Below are positions 19,283 to 26,828 of a DNA stretch of 64,000 nucleotides, one piece after another. Under the pieces are notes generated by a model, which worked only from the letters and a program-made list of their open reading frames with translations, ran no database searches and was not told the origin of the DNA. This DNA is from Deinococcus roseus (lineage in GTDB: Bacteria; Deinococcota; Deinococci; Deinococcales; Deinococcaceae): the NCBI RefSeq assembly GCF_014646895.1, contig NZ_BMOD01000002.1:248001-312000 (forward strand), given 5' to 3'. The translations under genes and the position numbers were made by a program. Every line of letters begins with the position of its first letter. The stretch's first letter is position 1.

Positions 19283-20530
19283 ATGACAGATTCAACCCCC
19301 CCTCCCACCAAAAATGCATTGCTGTTTGTTTTCATCAGTGCTTTCCTCGGTTCTCTGGGCATCTCTCTGGCGTTCCCTGTGCTGCCTTTTCTGGTGGCCA
19401 GATACCTCACAGACCAGAACCAGCTTGCCGCCACCATCGGCTGGCTGACCATTTCCTATTCCCTGTGTTCCTTTTTTGCTGCACCGGTTCTGGGTGCCCT
19501 TTCTGACCGGTACGGCAGACGGCCCATCTTGCTGTTTTCCTTGCTGGGTTCGGCCATTGGATACCTGATTTTCGGCTGGGGAGGTGCTTTGTGGGTGCTC
19601 TTTCTGGGCCGCATCATTGACGGTCTGACCGCAGGGAACTTCAGTGCCCTCTTTGGCTTTCTGGCAGACACCACCCGCCCAGAGGAGCGCGGCAAGTACT
19701 TTGGCATCATGGGAGCGGTTTTTGGCAGTGGTTTCATCATCGGTCCTGCTGTCGGCGGTCTGGCCTCCAGAATCAGCCTGGAAACCCCCTTCTACATTGC
19801 TGCAGCAGTCACCTTGCTGAATGTGGTGTGGGGGTTCTTCTATCTTCCTGAAAGCCACAAAAAAGAGAACCGTGCCCACATCCAGTTTTCGCAGCTCAAT
19901 CCCCTCACCCAGATGGTGTCGCTGTTTCAGTTGCCTGGCATCCGACTGCTCCTGATCTCGGGGGTGCTGTTCATGGTGCCTTTCGTGATGATGCAGACCA
20001 CCCTGGCTGTGCTGATCAAAGACACCCTGCACTGGGGTCCTGACCAGACCAGCACCGTTTTCATTGTGGTGGGGGTGTCTGACATCGTGGTGCAAGGGCT
20101 CCTGCTGGGCTGGCTCATCAAGATGCTGAAGGAAAGCGGTGTGGCACTGCTGGGTCTCAGCCTGAGTTTGCTGGGCATGCTGGGCATGGCCCTGCTGCCC
20201 GGGCATCCCAGTGGCTGGGTGCTGTACCTCAGTGTGTGCTCATTTGCCATTGGAGAAGGCATTTTCACCGCTTCTCTGGGCAGCCTCACCTCCAGGGCTG
20301 CAGGGCCAAAAGCCCAGGGAAGGGTGCAGGGCGGCAGCCAGGCCCTCAACTCCCTCACCCAGGTGTTCAGTCCTGCCCTGGCGGGTCAGCTGTATTCACG
20401 AACAGGACATGCCAGTCCCTTCTGGAGTGGTGCAGGCATGATCCTGCTGGGTGCACTGGCACTGGCCAGCCAACTTGGCATCAAAGGACCAGAAACCGAG
20501 CTGGTCACCCCTGAAACCGCTGAAACCTGA
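19283..20530 (+). CDS. MFS transporter, TetA/multidrug-efflux-like
   Basis: A 415-residue, 12-helix major facilitator. Motif A is GALSDRYGRRPILL in the loop between helices 2 and 3, and motif C-like sequence FGSGFIIGPAVGGLAS in helix 5 marks it as a proton-coupled antiporter of the drug-efflux branch. The ATG at 19283 follows TACATT by six bases with no Shine-Dalgarno, so the gene may have its own leaderless transcript rather than sharing one with the AraC gene. Substrate is unknown. Its neighbour suggests induction by the effector of that regulator. Confidence 0.88.
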   Translation: MTDSTPPPTKNALLFVFISAFLGSLGISLAFPVLPFLVARYLTDQNQLAATIGWLTISYSLCSFFAAPVLGALSDRYGRRPILLFSLLGSAIGYLIFGWGGALWVLFLGRIIDGLTAGNFSALFGFLADTTRPEERGKYFGIMGAVFGSGFIIGPAVGGLASRISLETPFYIAAAVTLLNVVWGFFYLPESHKKENRAHIQFSQLNPLTQMVSLFQLPGIRLLLISGVLFMVPFVMMQTTLAVLIKDTLHWGPDQTSTVFIVVGVSDIVVQGLLLGWLIKMLKESGVALLGLSLSLLGMLGMALLPGHPSGWVLYLSVCSFAIGEGIFTASLGSLTSRAAGPKAQGRVQGGSQALNSLTQVFSPALAGQLYSRTGHASPFWSGAGMILLGALALASQLGIKGPETELVTPETAET

Positions 20531-20536
20531 GTGTCT

Positions 20537-20767
20537 TTAAATTCTGGAGGCCGTCAGCACCAGTCTGGCGGCCTCTTCAAAGATTCTGAGGGTGTAGCAG
20601 GCCCCCAGAGGTTGCCAGCGCAGGGGAATGCCCGCATCTTTCAGTGCCTTGATCTGTTCCACCGGAAGCACCATGCCCAGCAACAACACCTCCGAAGAAG
20701 CCGGAGTGAGGGCCAGCAAAAGCCGCTGGTATTCGGGCAGGGTCAAATTTGCTGCTGTTTGCTGCAT
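20537..20767 (-). CDS. Unknown small protein (76 residues)
   Basis: A 76-residue soluble protein with no family I recognise. Visible features are an N-terminal amphipathic part (LTLPEYQRLLLAL), a hydrophobic middle (EVLLLGMVLPVEQI) and a helical end (IFEEAARLVL). The frame is open further upstream, but AGGAG six bases before the ATG at 20767 fixes this start. It converges on the MFS gene with 6 bp between stops; the inverted repeat GAGGCCG/CGGCCTC inside its 3' end may act as terminator for the MFS gene. Its leader region is strongly structured (see 20824-20970). Confidence 0.55.
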   Translation of the reverse strand: MQQTAANLTLPEYQRLLLALTPASSEVLLLGMVLPVEQIKALKDAGIPLRWQPLGACYTLRIFEEAARLVLTASRI

Positions 20768-20823
20768 GGTGACTCCTGAAACATTGAGGGGGTATTCTGG
20801 TGGATCCATGTCCGCACAGATCA

Positions 20824-20970
20824 GGTGCCGGGTTTCGTAAGCGCTTTTCAGATGCCTGATGTTACCGCATTCTGGCACCCTTTCCGGGTCCAAAACACAC
20901 CTCCGGTGTTCCCCTGAGGGGCCTTTCAGGGGAAACCCAGAGGTGCATCCTGAGGATCTTCCCGGATGCA
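20824..20970 (-). other. Cluster of three stem-loops in a 362-bp gap (possible structured leader or ncRNA)
   Basis: Three hairpins follow one another: GGTGCC/GGCACC closing 20824-20879; a long one at 20898-20945 made of two 9-bp arms (CACCTCTGG/CCGGAGGTG and TTCCCCTGA/TCAGGGGAA on the minus strand) split by a 2x2 internal loop; and TGCATCC/GGATGCA closing 20944-20970. In the long hairpin one pair is U-G on the minus strand but C-A on the plus strand, so minus is favoured, i.e. the leader of the 76-residue gene. No known riboswitch is recognised. The remainder of the gap to 21129 contains only a palindrome, GAAGCATGCTTC, at 21085-21096. Confidence 0.45.
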
Positions 20971-21129
20971 GATGAATGCCGTCCAGTTCGCAAATCTGTT
21001 TCTGCAGCGTGGCGGGTTCTGGCCTTGCAAAACCTGAAACATGCTTTGGCTCCTGTTGCTGGTGTCGCTGAAGCCCAGCATCGTGAAGCATGCTTCTGCC
21101 AAAAGCCAGCAAAAGCAATAAAATCAGGT

Positions 21130-21441
21130 ATGATCACCGACGTTCAAAAACAAAACTGGCGCAGCCTGCTCAGTCCCTTTTTCTTCGAGCGGGTGGCATA
21201 CCTGGAAAGCCTGGATGTGGAATTCGCCTGGAAAGACAACACCAACCGAAGGGTGGAAACCCAGGAGTATTCGGGACCTGAGCGGCGCAAGGAGGCAGAG
21301 GAATTTCAGGCCATCTTTCGGGGAGAAGTGATTGCCTACCATCTGGCAGATGCAGACCTGGACACCATCGTGGAATCTGTGGTCAGTCAGGCCGTTCTGC
21401 ACATGCGCGGTGAAGGGTTTGAAATTCCAGCCCTGGAATGA
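21130..21441 (+). CDS. Unknown protein (103 residues)
   Basis: A 103-residue acidic, soluble protein I cannot place in a family. It begins MITDVQKQNWRSLLSPFFFERVAYLESLDV and has a charged centre (SGPERRKEAEEFQAIFRGE). The ATG at 21130 follows TAAAAT by five bases with no convincing Shine-Dalgarno, matching the leaderless pattern seen elsewhere in the window; the frame is open upstream, but only across the non-coding palindrome. It precedes the tRNA-Thr gene on the same strand, but that gene has its own promoter. Confidence 0.6.
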   Translation: MITDVQKQNWRSLLSPFFFERVAYLESLDVEFAWKDNTNRRVETQEYSGPERRKEAEEFQAIFRGEVIAYHLADADLDTIVESVVSQAVLHMRGEGFEIPALE

Positions 21442-21533
21442 TTTTGAGCAGCAATGCAGCCCAGAGGGTTCAGCATGAACCTGCACCAATGGTTTACAGG
21501 CCCATGCCTGCACCACCACAGCCTGATGGCACA

Positions 21534-21562
21534 TTGTCAACAGGCAGGTCATGTGGTACACT
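21534..21562 (+). promoter_or_regulatory. Promoter of tRNA-Thr
   Basis: TTGTCA at 21534-21539 and TACACT at 21557-21562 with a 17-bp spacer. The start site would be near 21569, 45 bases ahead of the mature tRNA. Confidence 0.75.
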
Positions 21563-21613
21563 ACATGCCGTCTGCAAAGCCCTCCAAGTGTGTGCCAGAC
21601 ACCAAAACAGCGT

Positions 21614-21688
<75 letters not shown>

Positions 21689-21689
21689 G

Positions 21690-21738
21690 AAAAATCCCCT
21701 CTCCCACAAAGAAAAGTCGGAGAGGGGATTTTTGTTTT
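21690..21738 (+). terminator. Rho-independent terminator of tRNA-Thr
   Basis: Inverted repeat AAAATCCCCTCTCC / GGAGAGGGGATTTT (14 bp) followed by a run of T (TTTGTTTTTG). Confidence 0.9.
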
Positions 21739-21814
21739 TGAGGTCACAAAAGAAAAATGCACTTGTGGGCATGCCTGTCTTCAAATGCGTGCTGCATGAA
21801 ACCCTCCCTTCAGC

Positions 21815-21858
21815 TGTATGTTTTCTGTAATTGAAAAATAAATGTATGTTTTCTGTAA
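21815..21858. repeat. Direct repeat pair TGTATGTTTTCTGTAA
   Basis: Two identical 16-bp copies at 21815-21830 and 21843-21858, spaced by 28 bp, in an AT-rich gap upstream of a small membrane-protein frame. They could be operator half-sites or a simple duplication. Confidence 0.6.
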
Positions 21859-21947
21859 GACTTTGCTGTATAAAATAGGAACAACAAACAAGAAGTTCCG
21901 AGTCCACAGGCGTCCTCTCTCCCATTTTCTCAAGGTGGTGACCTCAA

Positions 21948-22055
21948 ATGATCTGGATTGTGCTGTCTTTGCTCGCTGCGTTCCTGCTCCTGGCCCGCTG
22001 GATCGTCATTCTGGAGTCCCGCGAACTGCAGGAAACCCCCTCCCCAAAACTCTGA
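21948..22055 (+). CDS. Putative 35-residue single-span membrane protein
   Basis: Sequence MIWIVLSLLAAFLLLARWIV, then ILESRELQETPSPKL: one membrane helix followed by a short polar tail. AAGGTGG lies nine bases upstream of the ATG, and an excellent terminator begins 18 bp after the stop, so this looks like a complete mini-gene rather than a chance frame. No family is known to me. Confidence 0.5.
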   Translation: MIWIVLSLLAAFLLLARWIVILESRELQETPSPKL

Positions 22056-22072
22056 TCCTCGCCCACTTCGAC

Positions 22073-22098
22073 AACCCGAACCCCCTTCGGGTTTTTTT
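22073..22098 (+). terminator. Terminator after the 35-residue membrane protein
   Basis: AACCCGAA/TTCGGGTT (8 bp) with a CCCCC loop and a following T run. Confidence 0.88.
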
Positions 22099-22111
22099 GC
22101 TGTCTGCGGCC

Positions 22112-22360
22112 TCAGCGTTTGCTGGCCCGGAACCCGGCTTTTTCGGCTTCCTGACGGGTTTTGAAACAGCGTTCCGGGTACGTTCTTTTGTAGTAGGCTC
22201 CCCCTGGCAGGTGGTAAATTTTCTCTCCCCTGTTGCTCAGGTTGCCTTTGATGGGATGGCTGGCAGGACAGGTGGTTCTGGAAAGGGGCAACACACCCTG
22301 GGCCACAACAGTCTGGGACAGGACGCCCAGCAAAAGACAGATCAGCAGATGGTGTTTCAT
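22112..22360 (-). CDS. Secreted sunset-domain protein
   Basis: An 82-residue protein with an N-terminal signal peptide (MKHHLLICLLLGVLSQTVVA) and a C-terminal domain of the type called sunset: CPASHPIKGNLSNRGEKIYH, then PGGAYYKRTYPERCFKTRQEA and AGFRASKR. The two cysteines could form a disulfide or bind metal. Such domains are often fused to micrococcal-nuclease-like or other exported enzymes; here it stands alone. The role is not known. It ends near the terminator of the convergent mini-gene. Confidence 0.7.
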   Translation of the reverse strand: MKHHLLICLLLGVLSQTVVAQGVLPLSRTTCPASHPIKGNLSNRGEKIYHLPGGAYYKRTYPERCFKTRQEAEKAGFRASKR

Positions 22361-22444
22361 GGGTGCTTCTCAGCATGGCAGCAAAGAGATGGCACATCAT
22401 GAAACCCATGCAAAATGTGACCCAACTGGAGCAAACAACAAAAA

Positions 22445-22471
22445 AAGCACAGGATAAAAATCCTGTGCTTC
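22445..22471 (-). terminator. Terminator of the tRNA-Asp/tRNA-Phe operon
   Basis: AAGCACAGGA/TCCTGTGCTT (10 bp) with a TAAAA loop; on the minus strand it is followed by TTTTTGTTG. It lies 5 bp beyond the encoded CCA of tRNA-Phe. Confidence 0.88.
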
Positions 22472-22475
22472 TCTG

Positions 22476-22551
<76 letters not shown>

Positions 22552-22555
22552 AGGG

Positions 22556-22632
<77 letters not shown>

Positions 22633-22668
22633 CTCCTGTGCTTCCGGGCGTGCCCTTCAGCGAAGAAA

Positions 22669-22697
22669 ACTATATATGACCCCAGGATTTATGTCAA
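22669..22697 (-). promoter_or_regulatory. Promoter of the tRNA-Asp/tRNA-Phe operon
   Basis: On the minus strand TTGACA (22692-22697) and TATAGT (22669-22674) with a 17-bp spacer, close to the sigma-70-type consensus. It drives both tRNAs. Confidence 0.85.
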
Positions 22698-22769
22698 CAC
22701 CCCCGGCCATTTGGCCCATCGGCCAGAGCTGCCCTCCCTGCTGTTACACCCGGAATGCAGCCAGCACCA

Positions 22770-23534
22770 TCAAGATTTGAAGCTCAGGATGCGCGCTTCG
22801 GGTTTCTGGGACAGATCCGGGCCAAAAGTGAGTTCCAGAATCTGACCGGTGTCCAGCGCATCGATCATGGCGAGGCGTTCTTCAGGGTCCAGATGGATGC
22901 CCTCTTTCATCACGGTGTGCCCATACACCCCAAAGACGTACCCGAACATGGGCACCCACTCCGGGTTTTTCTCCCACCAGGTTTTGTGCTCCCGGTTGGA
23001 GTAAAAGAACTCATCGAAGATGGCATGGGTGGGCATGGGTCCCACGTGGGCAAAGTGGGTGCGGCCCACAATGATTTCTCTGGGAAAGCTGGCCACCCAG
23101 GCTTTCAGCTCATCGGGAAATTCCCGGCCCCCTTTTTCGGGGTCAAACTCGTTGTGCTTGGTCCCAAAACCCGAGCCCAGGCTGAATTTGTGGGTCAGGG
23201 CAGCATCATCGTGGTTGCCAAACAGGATGTGCATGTTGCCATTACAAGCATCATAGGTTCTTTTCAGGCGGTTCAGTTCCCGGATCTGGGAACGGGCTGC
23301 ACTGGACAGGTGCTGGGGGTTCTCCGGGTCAAAGTTGTCGATCCCGGTCATCAGGGAATATTCCATCTGGGTTTTGGGATGGATCAGGTCGCCGGTCAGG
23401 ATCAACTGATAATCGCCTGTTTTCATCAGGGCGGTGGGGCTGCCCTGGTCGTCGATCAGGGGGGTGGATTTGAGGGCCCGCCAGAGGTCTCCCCAGCTGG
23501 CATGCACATCTCCGATGGCATAAATCTTAAGCAT
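22770..23534 (-). CDS. Calcineurin-like metallophosphoesterase
   Basis: A 254-residue protein with all the signature metal-binding blocks: GDVHASWGDL, GDLIH, GNHDDAA, an internal FAHVGPMP and the late GHT. It should hydrolyse phosphomono- or diesters with two metal ions, but the substrate is not evident. Related proteins include diadenosine tetraphosphatases, protein phosphatases and nucleases. It overlaps the Rad52/DdrA-like gene by 8 bp and is probably translated with it, which hints at a nucleic-acid-related role. The C-terminus (LELTFGPDLSQ) looks complete. Confidence 0.85.
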   Translation of the reverse strand: MLKIYAIGDVHASWGDLWRALKSTPLIDDQGSPTALMKTGDYQLILTGDLIHPKTQMEYSLMTGIDNFDPENPQHLSSAARSQIRELNRLKRTYDACNGNMHILFGNHDDAALTHKFSLGSGFGTKHNEFDPEKGGREFPDELKAWVASFPREIIVGRTHFAHVGPMPTHAIFDEFFYSNREHKTWWEKNPEWVPMFGYVFGVYGHTVMKEGIHLDPEERLAMIDALDTGQILELTFGPDLSQKPEARILSFKS

Positions 23535-24030
23535 GGTGCCCGTTCTTCTTCAGCAGTTCGCGCAGGGCCACATAGAATTTGCGGCTGTCGTCGAGGGTGG
23601 CTCCGTAGCCTTTGAATTCCAGCATCAATTTGGCGGCTTCCTTGCCCAGACCCAGTTCGCCGCACTTTTGCATCAGTTCATCAATGTGCTGGTGGGCTTT
23701 GGGTTTCTCTGGAAGAGGTGCAGGTTCAGAGGATGCAACGACGGGCGCTTCATCGGGGTTGCCTGTTCCCATGCCCAGCACCCGTGCAGCATTCAGGACA
23801 GCCTGTTTTTCTGCTGCCCTGAGGGTGTCTGCCTGCCCCAGTCCATCCCGGGTGATGTGGCGGATGCGAATTCGCGCCCGAACCGTGGGATGTTCCACGT
23901 CGAAGACATCGAGCTCCAGACTCCAGTCATGTTCAAACAGCGTGTTGAGGCGTTCCAGCACTTCGTTGCTGTCATCGCGGGTGAGGGGAGCACGAAGGTT
24001 CTGGAACTGCTCCGGGGTGAGGAAGTCCAT
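23527..24030 (-). CDS. Rad52/DdrA-like DNA-annealing protein (tentative)
   Basis: A 167-residue protein that resembles the deinococcal DdrA/Rad52 annealing family in outline. A helix with VLERLNTLFEHDWSLELDVF precedes strands PTVRARIRIRHITRDGLGQAD, then an Ala-rich helix EKQAVLNAARVLGMGTG. A Pro-rich linker follows, and a C-terminal helical bundle (about residues 115-165). I compared it from memory with DdrA, where EV.RL....WS.EV, PTVKGRL, TRE.IGEA and AA..A...FGIG occur in the same order. The ATG at 24030 follows TAAAAT by seven bases (leaderless). Expected role: protection or annealing of single-stranded DNA ends. Confidence is moderate. Confidence 0.5.
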   Translation of the reverse strand: MDFLTPEQFQNLRAPLTRDDSNEVLERLNTLFEHDWSLELDVFDVEHPTVRARIRIRHITRDGLGQADTLRAAEKQAVLNAARVLGMGTGNPDEAPVVASSEPAPLPEKPKAHQHIDELMQKCGELGLGKEAAKLMLEFKGYGATLDDSRKFYVALRELLKKNGHHA

Positions 24031-24100
24031 ACACGACATTTTAGGGGATTTTTCTGGATATGGAAGGCAGGAACCTCGCAATCAGAGGACCAGCAAAAGA

Positions 24101-24131
24101 CAGCAGGAGGCCCAGCACAGGCCTCCTGCTG
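24101..24131. terminator. Terminator after the ARPP-2 gene
   Basis: CAGCAGGAGGCC/GGCCTCCTGCTG, 12 bp with a 7-base loop, followed on the minus strand by TCTTTTG. It separates the ARPP-2 operon from the Rad52/DdrA-like gene. Confidence 0.8.
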
Positions 24132-24136
24132 CAAAA

Positions 24137-25282
24137 TCATCTTTTCTTGAGGGCCTGCTGCAGGATCTGGGGATTGAGCAGGTACCCAAATCCAGCCCGG
24201 TTCAGGCTGCGTACCACTTCCTCAGCAGTCATGTTCAGGCTTTCAGCGGTTTGCCCGATGTGCCAGTGGTGCCTGGACAGCTGCGAGAGCCACCAGGCCC
24301 GTTTGGTCTGGTCTGCGCCCAGCTGGAAGGTCTTGAGGTACAGCACCTCGCCGTCAGAACGCACCAGGCGCTCTCCGATGGTGTTGGTGGCATTCAGGTC
24401 CAGCTCGGTCATGAAACGCTCCAGGCGCAATTGTGCAGGCTTGTAGATGGTTTCTCCGATGATGTTGCGCTGCAGCAAATCCAGCCCCATCACCCGGGTG
24501 CTGAATTCTGCCCACTGGTCTCGGGCGGCGTGCAAAGCCTGACGGAGTTCTGCAAGGGTCTTTTTGCCTGCCACCTCCAGTTTGATGTTTAAATCCTGGG
24601 CCTGGGACCACAGGGCGTACTGGTAAATCAATTCTCCATAAAAATCGTCCAGCAGGGTCTGGTGCAGGGCACGGTAATCCTCGGGTGTGGGGACCACAAA
24701 AGCACTGGCCAGTTTTTCTGCGGTGTAAATCAGAACACCCACCTGCCCTTCGTGGATTTCAAAGGTGCGCAAAGCGTCTTCAAACATGAACAGTGAGCGC
24801 CCGGAAACTGCCCTTTCACTGCGAATCCCCAGTCCGTGCTGTTTGGCAAAACGGGAGTATTCCAGCCAGGCAATGTCAGGCCCTCCGAAATACAGGGCCA
24901 GAAAAGCCTCCATGCTCAGGTGCAGGGGCAAAAGGCGCACCGAATTGGCATTCTGGCGTTTCACCATGCGCTGGTGGGTGGTGACCGTGAAACCTCCAGC
25001 AAACCTGTCCGTTTTTGTGCCTTTGCTGAGCTGCGCCCCAAAGCTGATGGTTGCCTCGTTGCCTTTGGCCCAGTTCAGAATGTACCCGTGGGGAATGAAA
25101 GACCAGTATTCGGTGCCGTCATTCAACTGGACACGGCTCAGGTCCTGCTGGTAACGCTCATGGGTGATGCGCACGTCCTGACAGGGCTTCTCACGGATCA
25201 GGGGCACCAGCCTGAAAGCCCCACACACCTGGGAGGGGGCAGCACGCAGGCCTTGCAGATTGAGGGTGTCGTTGATTTTCAT
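24137..25282 (-). CDS. ARPP-2-domain protein
   Basis: A 381-residue protein I recognise as the ARPP-2 type (a domain named for association with ADP-ribosylglycohydrolase and rhodanese/phosphatase proteins in predicted NAD/RNA-modification networks). Recognised stretches are GLRAAPSQVCGAFRLVPLIR, YWSFIPHGYILNW, RLLPLHLSMEAFLALYFGGP, FEDALRTFEIHEGQVGVLIY and PTPEDYRALHQTLLDDFYGEL. The C-terminal 150 residues, with a helix-turn-helix-like end (WHIGQTAESLNMTAEEVVRSL), are not part of the core I know. The gene overlaps the TROVE/vWA-like gene by ATGA, so both products are made together. The biochemical activity is unknown. Confidence 0.65.
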   Translation of the reverse strand: MKINDTLNLQGLRAAPSQVCGAFRLVPLIREKPCQDVRITHERYQQDLSRVQLNDGTEYWSFIPHGYILNWAKGNEATISFGAQLSKGTKTDRFAGGFTVTTHQRMVKRQNANSVRLLPLHLSMEAFLALYFGGPDIAWLEYSRFAKQHGLGIRSERAVSGRSLFMFEDALRTFEIHEGQVGVLIYTAEKLASAFVVPTPEDYRALHQTLLDDFYGELIYQYALWSQAQDLNIKLEVAGKKTLAELRQALHAARDQWAEFSTRVMGLDLLQRNIIGETIYKPAQLRLERFMTELDLNATNTIGERLVRSDGEVLYLKTFQLGADQTKRAWWLSQLSRHHWHIGQTAESLNMTAEEVVRSLNRAGFGYLLNPQILQQALKKR

Positions 25283-26679
25283 GACAGTCCTCCTGCAGCA
25301 GAAAGCAGCGCGTCCACACGCCCCTGCAGGTAGGTTTCCAGTTCAAGCAGGGTGCTTTTTCCAGTGCTGAAGCGGGCAAAAGCCAGGGTGGTCCCCAGAT
25401 CCTCGCCTGCCCTCAGGCCCAGCGCAGGAAGGTCTTTGACCAGCGGCTTCACCTGATAATTTTCGGCATCAAACACCGGGCTCAGGTGAAAAATCTGGGC
25501 TTTTCCGCCCATCTGGCGGTACCCCTGGTAAATTTGCTCGAAGGCTCCGGGGACATCATTTTCACAGGCATCGCTGACGATCAGGACGGTCTGTGCTCCC
25601 CATTCCAGGGCATCCAGCAGGCGTTCTGCCAGAAAGGTCTGGCCTTTTGCATGGTTGAGCAACTGCTTTTTGACAGGGCGGGTCCAGAAAGCGCGGTAAT
25701 CCTTGCAGGCATTCTGCAGCAGCACATCCACAGACAGGGCCACCGCCAGAGGGCGGTTTTTCTTCACCCTGGAGCCACTGGAAGAATAGGAGTTGTCCAG
25801 AATCGCAGCCATTTTGTGGTCTGGCAGGGGCAACTTGCCGTTCTGGCGCAGGATGGCATGGGCAGAGCGCTGCAGAAAACCCGTCAGCTCCTCTTCCCTG
25901 TTTCTGCGGTCATCCAGGGTAAGGCCCAGCACGTAAACACACAGCTCAGTCAGGCTGAGCTTTTCGGGATTCAGCTGGATTTTGCCTGCACTGCTGCTTT
26001 GCAGGCGCAGGCGTTCCCGGTCGGTCATTTTGCCCTCAATGCGCTTTAAAAACTCAGCTCTGGGAATCTGGTGCTTTGCAGCCAGCCCTTCTGCAATGGA
26101 ATAAGGCAAATCATAGAGGGCTTCTTTGCTGTAATGGGCCCTTCTGAATTGTTCCAGCAACGGGGTCACAAAGGGCTTTTTGATCCCCTCAAACAGAAAA
26201 GCAGACACCTCACCCGAGGGTTTCACATGGGCATGCTGCATGGCCGCTTTCACTTTGCGGCGGTACTTCAGGGCATCAAAAGGCAGGTCTTTGCGGCCAG
26301 CAATGAAGGTAGCAATCACCTTGCGGGTGCGGCGGTTGTTGACTTTCCCCCCCTGCAGGCGCTGCAACAGTTTCCAGGCCCTCTGCGGAGGAAGCTGTTT
26401 TAAGGCAGCGGTGATCAAACGGTTTTCCAGCAGTCTGAATTCTGCAGGACAATCTTTCCCGGAGCTCAGAAGCTGGTAAATCACCTCCTGCTGGTTGTGG
26501 TGGTTCAGGCCTGCCGCCAGCGTTCTGGCATACAGGGTGCGGTAATTTCCACAGATGTACTGGTGCAGAAACCTGAGAGACACCCGCTGCTCCTGTTCTG
26601 AACTGTAAAATTCCTGCTGTGAGGTGGCAGCAGCGCAGGCGTTCAGGAAAAGGCTCAGGTCTTCGCGGGTGATGTCCAT
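25279..26679 (-). CDS. TROVE/Ro-like vWA-domain protein
   Basis: A 466-residue protein with a helical N-terminal two-thirds, rich in HEAT-like repeats (for example PPQRAWKLLQRL, KVIATFIAGRKDLPFDALKY), and a C-terminal von Willebrand A domain. The metal-ion site DxSxS is present as AAILDNSYSSSG, and the second acidic loop as VLIVSDACENDVPG. This is the architecture of Ro60/Rsr proteins, which bind misfolded RNAs and Y RNA, though the protein is shorter than typical Rsr. AAGGAG precedes the ATG. Upstream lies a compact structured RNA with its own promoter, and downstream a coupled ARPP-2 gene. RNA binding is inferred, not shown. Confidence 0.65.
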   Translation of the reverse strand: MDITREDLSLFLNACAAATSQQEFYSSEQEQRVSLRFLHQYICGNYRTLYARTLAAGLNHHNQQEVIYQLLSSGKDCPAEFRLLENRLITAALKQLPPQRAWKLLQRLQGGKVNNRRTRKVIATFIAGRKDLPFDALKYRRKVKAAMQHAHVKPSGEVSAFLFEGIKKPFVTPLLEQFRRAHYSKEALYDLPYSIAEGLAAKHQIPRAEFLKRIEGKMTDRERLRLQSSSAGKIQLNPEKLSLTELCVYVLGLTLDDRRNREEELTGFLQRSAHAILRQNGKLPLPDHKMAAILDNSYSSSGSRVKKNRPLAVALSVDVLLQNACKDYRAFWTRPVKKQLLNHAKGQTFLAERLLDALEWGAQTVLIVSDACENDVPGAFEQIYQGYRQMGGKAQIFHLSPVFDAENYQVKPLVKDLPALGLRAGEDLGTTLAFARFSTGKSTLLELETYLQGRVDALLSAAGGLS

Positions 26680-26730
26680 AAATCAGGGTCTCCTTGGGAT
26701 GGGCTGTTCGCAACCCATCAAAACAAAATA

Positions 26731-26822
26731 CAGCCTGACCGGGGAGGGTGCAGGGCGACGGAAGTTTCAGGCTACAAAGGCTTGTCTCGGAAGTCACCCA
26801 TCAGTCCCACGGTCAGGCTGAT
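26731..26822 (-). ncRNA. Putative Y-RNA-like structured RNA upstream of the TROVE/vWA gene
   Basis: The minus strand encodes about 92 nt whose ends form a perfect 11-bp stem, CAGCCTGACCG with CGGTCAGGCTG. Inside is a second 7-bp stem, GGGTGAC (26793-26799) with GTCGCCC (26753-26759). Its U-G pair exists only in the minus-strand RNA, so that strand is favoured. The 3' end runs into TATTTTGTTTT. A promoter at 26829-26858 would start transcription at an A at 26822, right at the stem base. A further hairpin, GATGGGTT/AGCCCATC, lies between this unit and the ATG, again with a strand-specific U-G pair. Terminal long stem plus position upstream of a Ro-like gene match Y RNA; the tRNA-like domain of YrlA RNAs is not obvious. 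Confidence 0.6.
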
Positions 26823-26828
26823 GTTTCA

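Noticed and set aside
21041..21121. 26-codon frame MLWLLLLVSLKPS...
   Set aside because: No ribosome site or promoter, ends in the -10 box of the next gene, and lies across a palindrome.
22686..22700. TTATGTCAACAC considered as half of a radiation/desiccation response motif
   Set aside because: The second half is absent and the sequence is the -35 region of the tRNA-Asp promoter.
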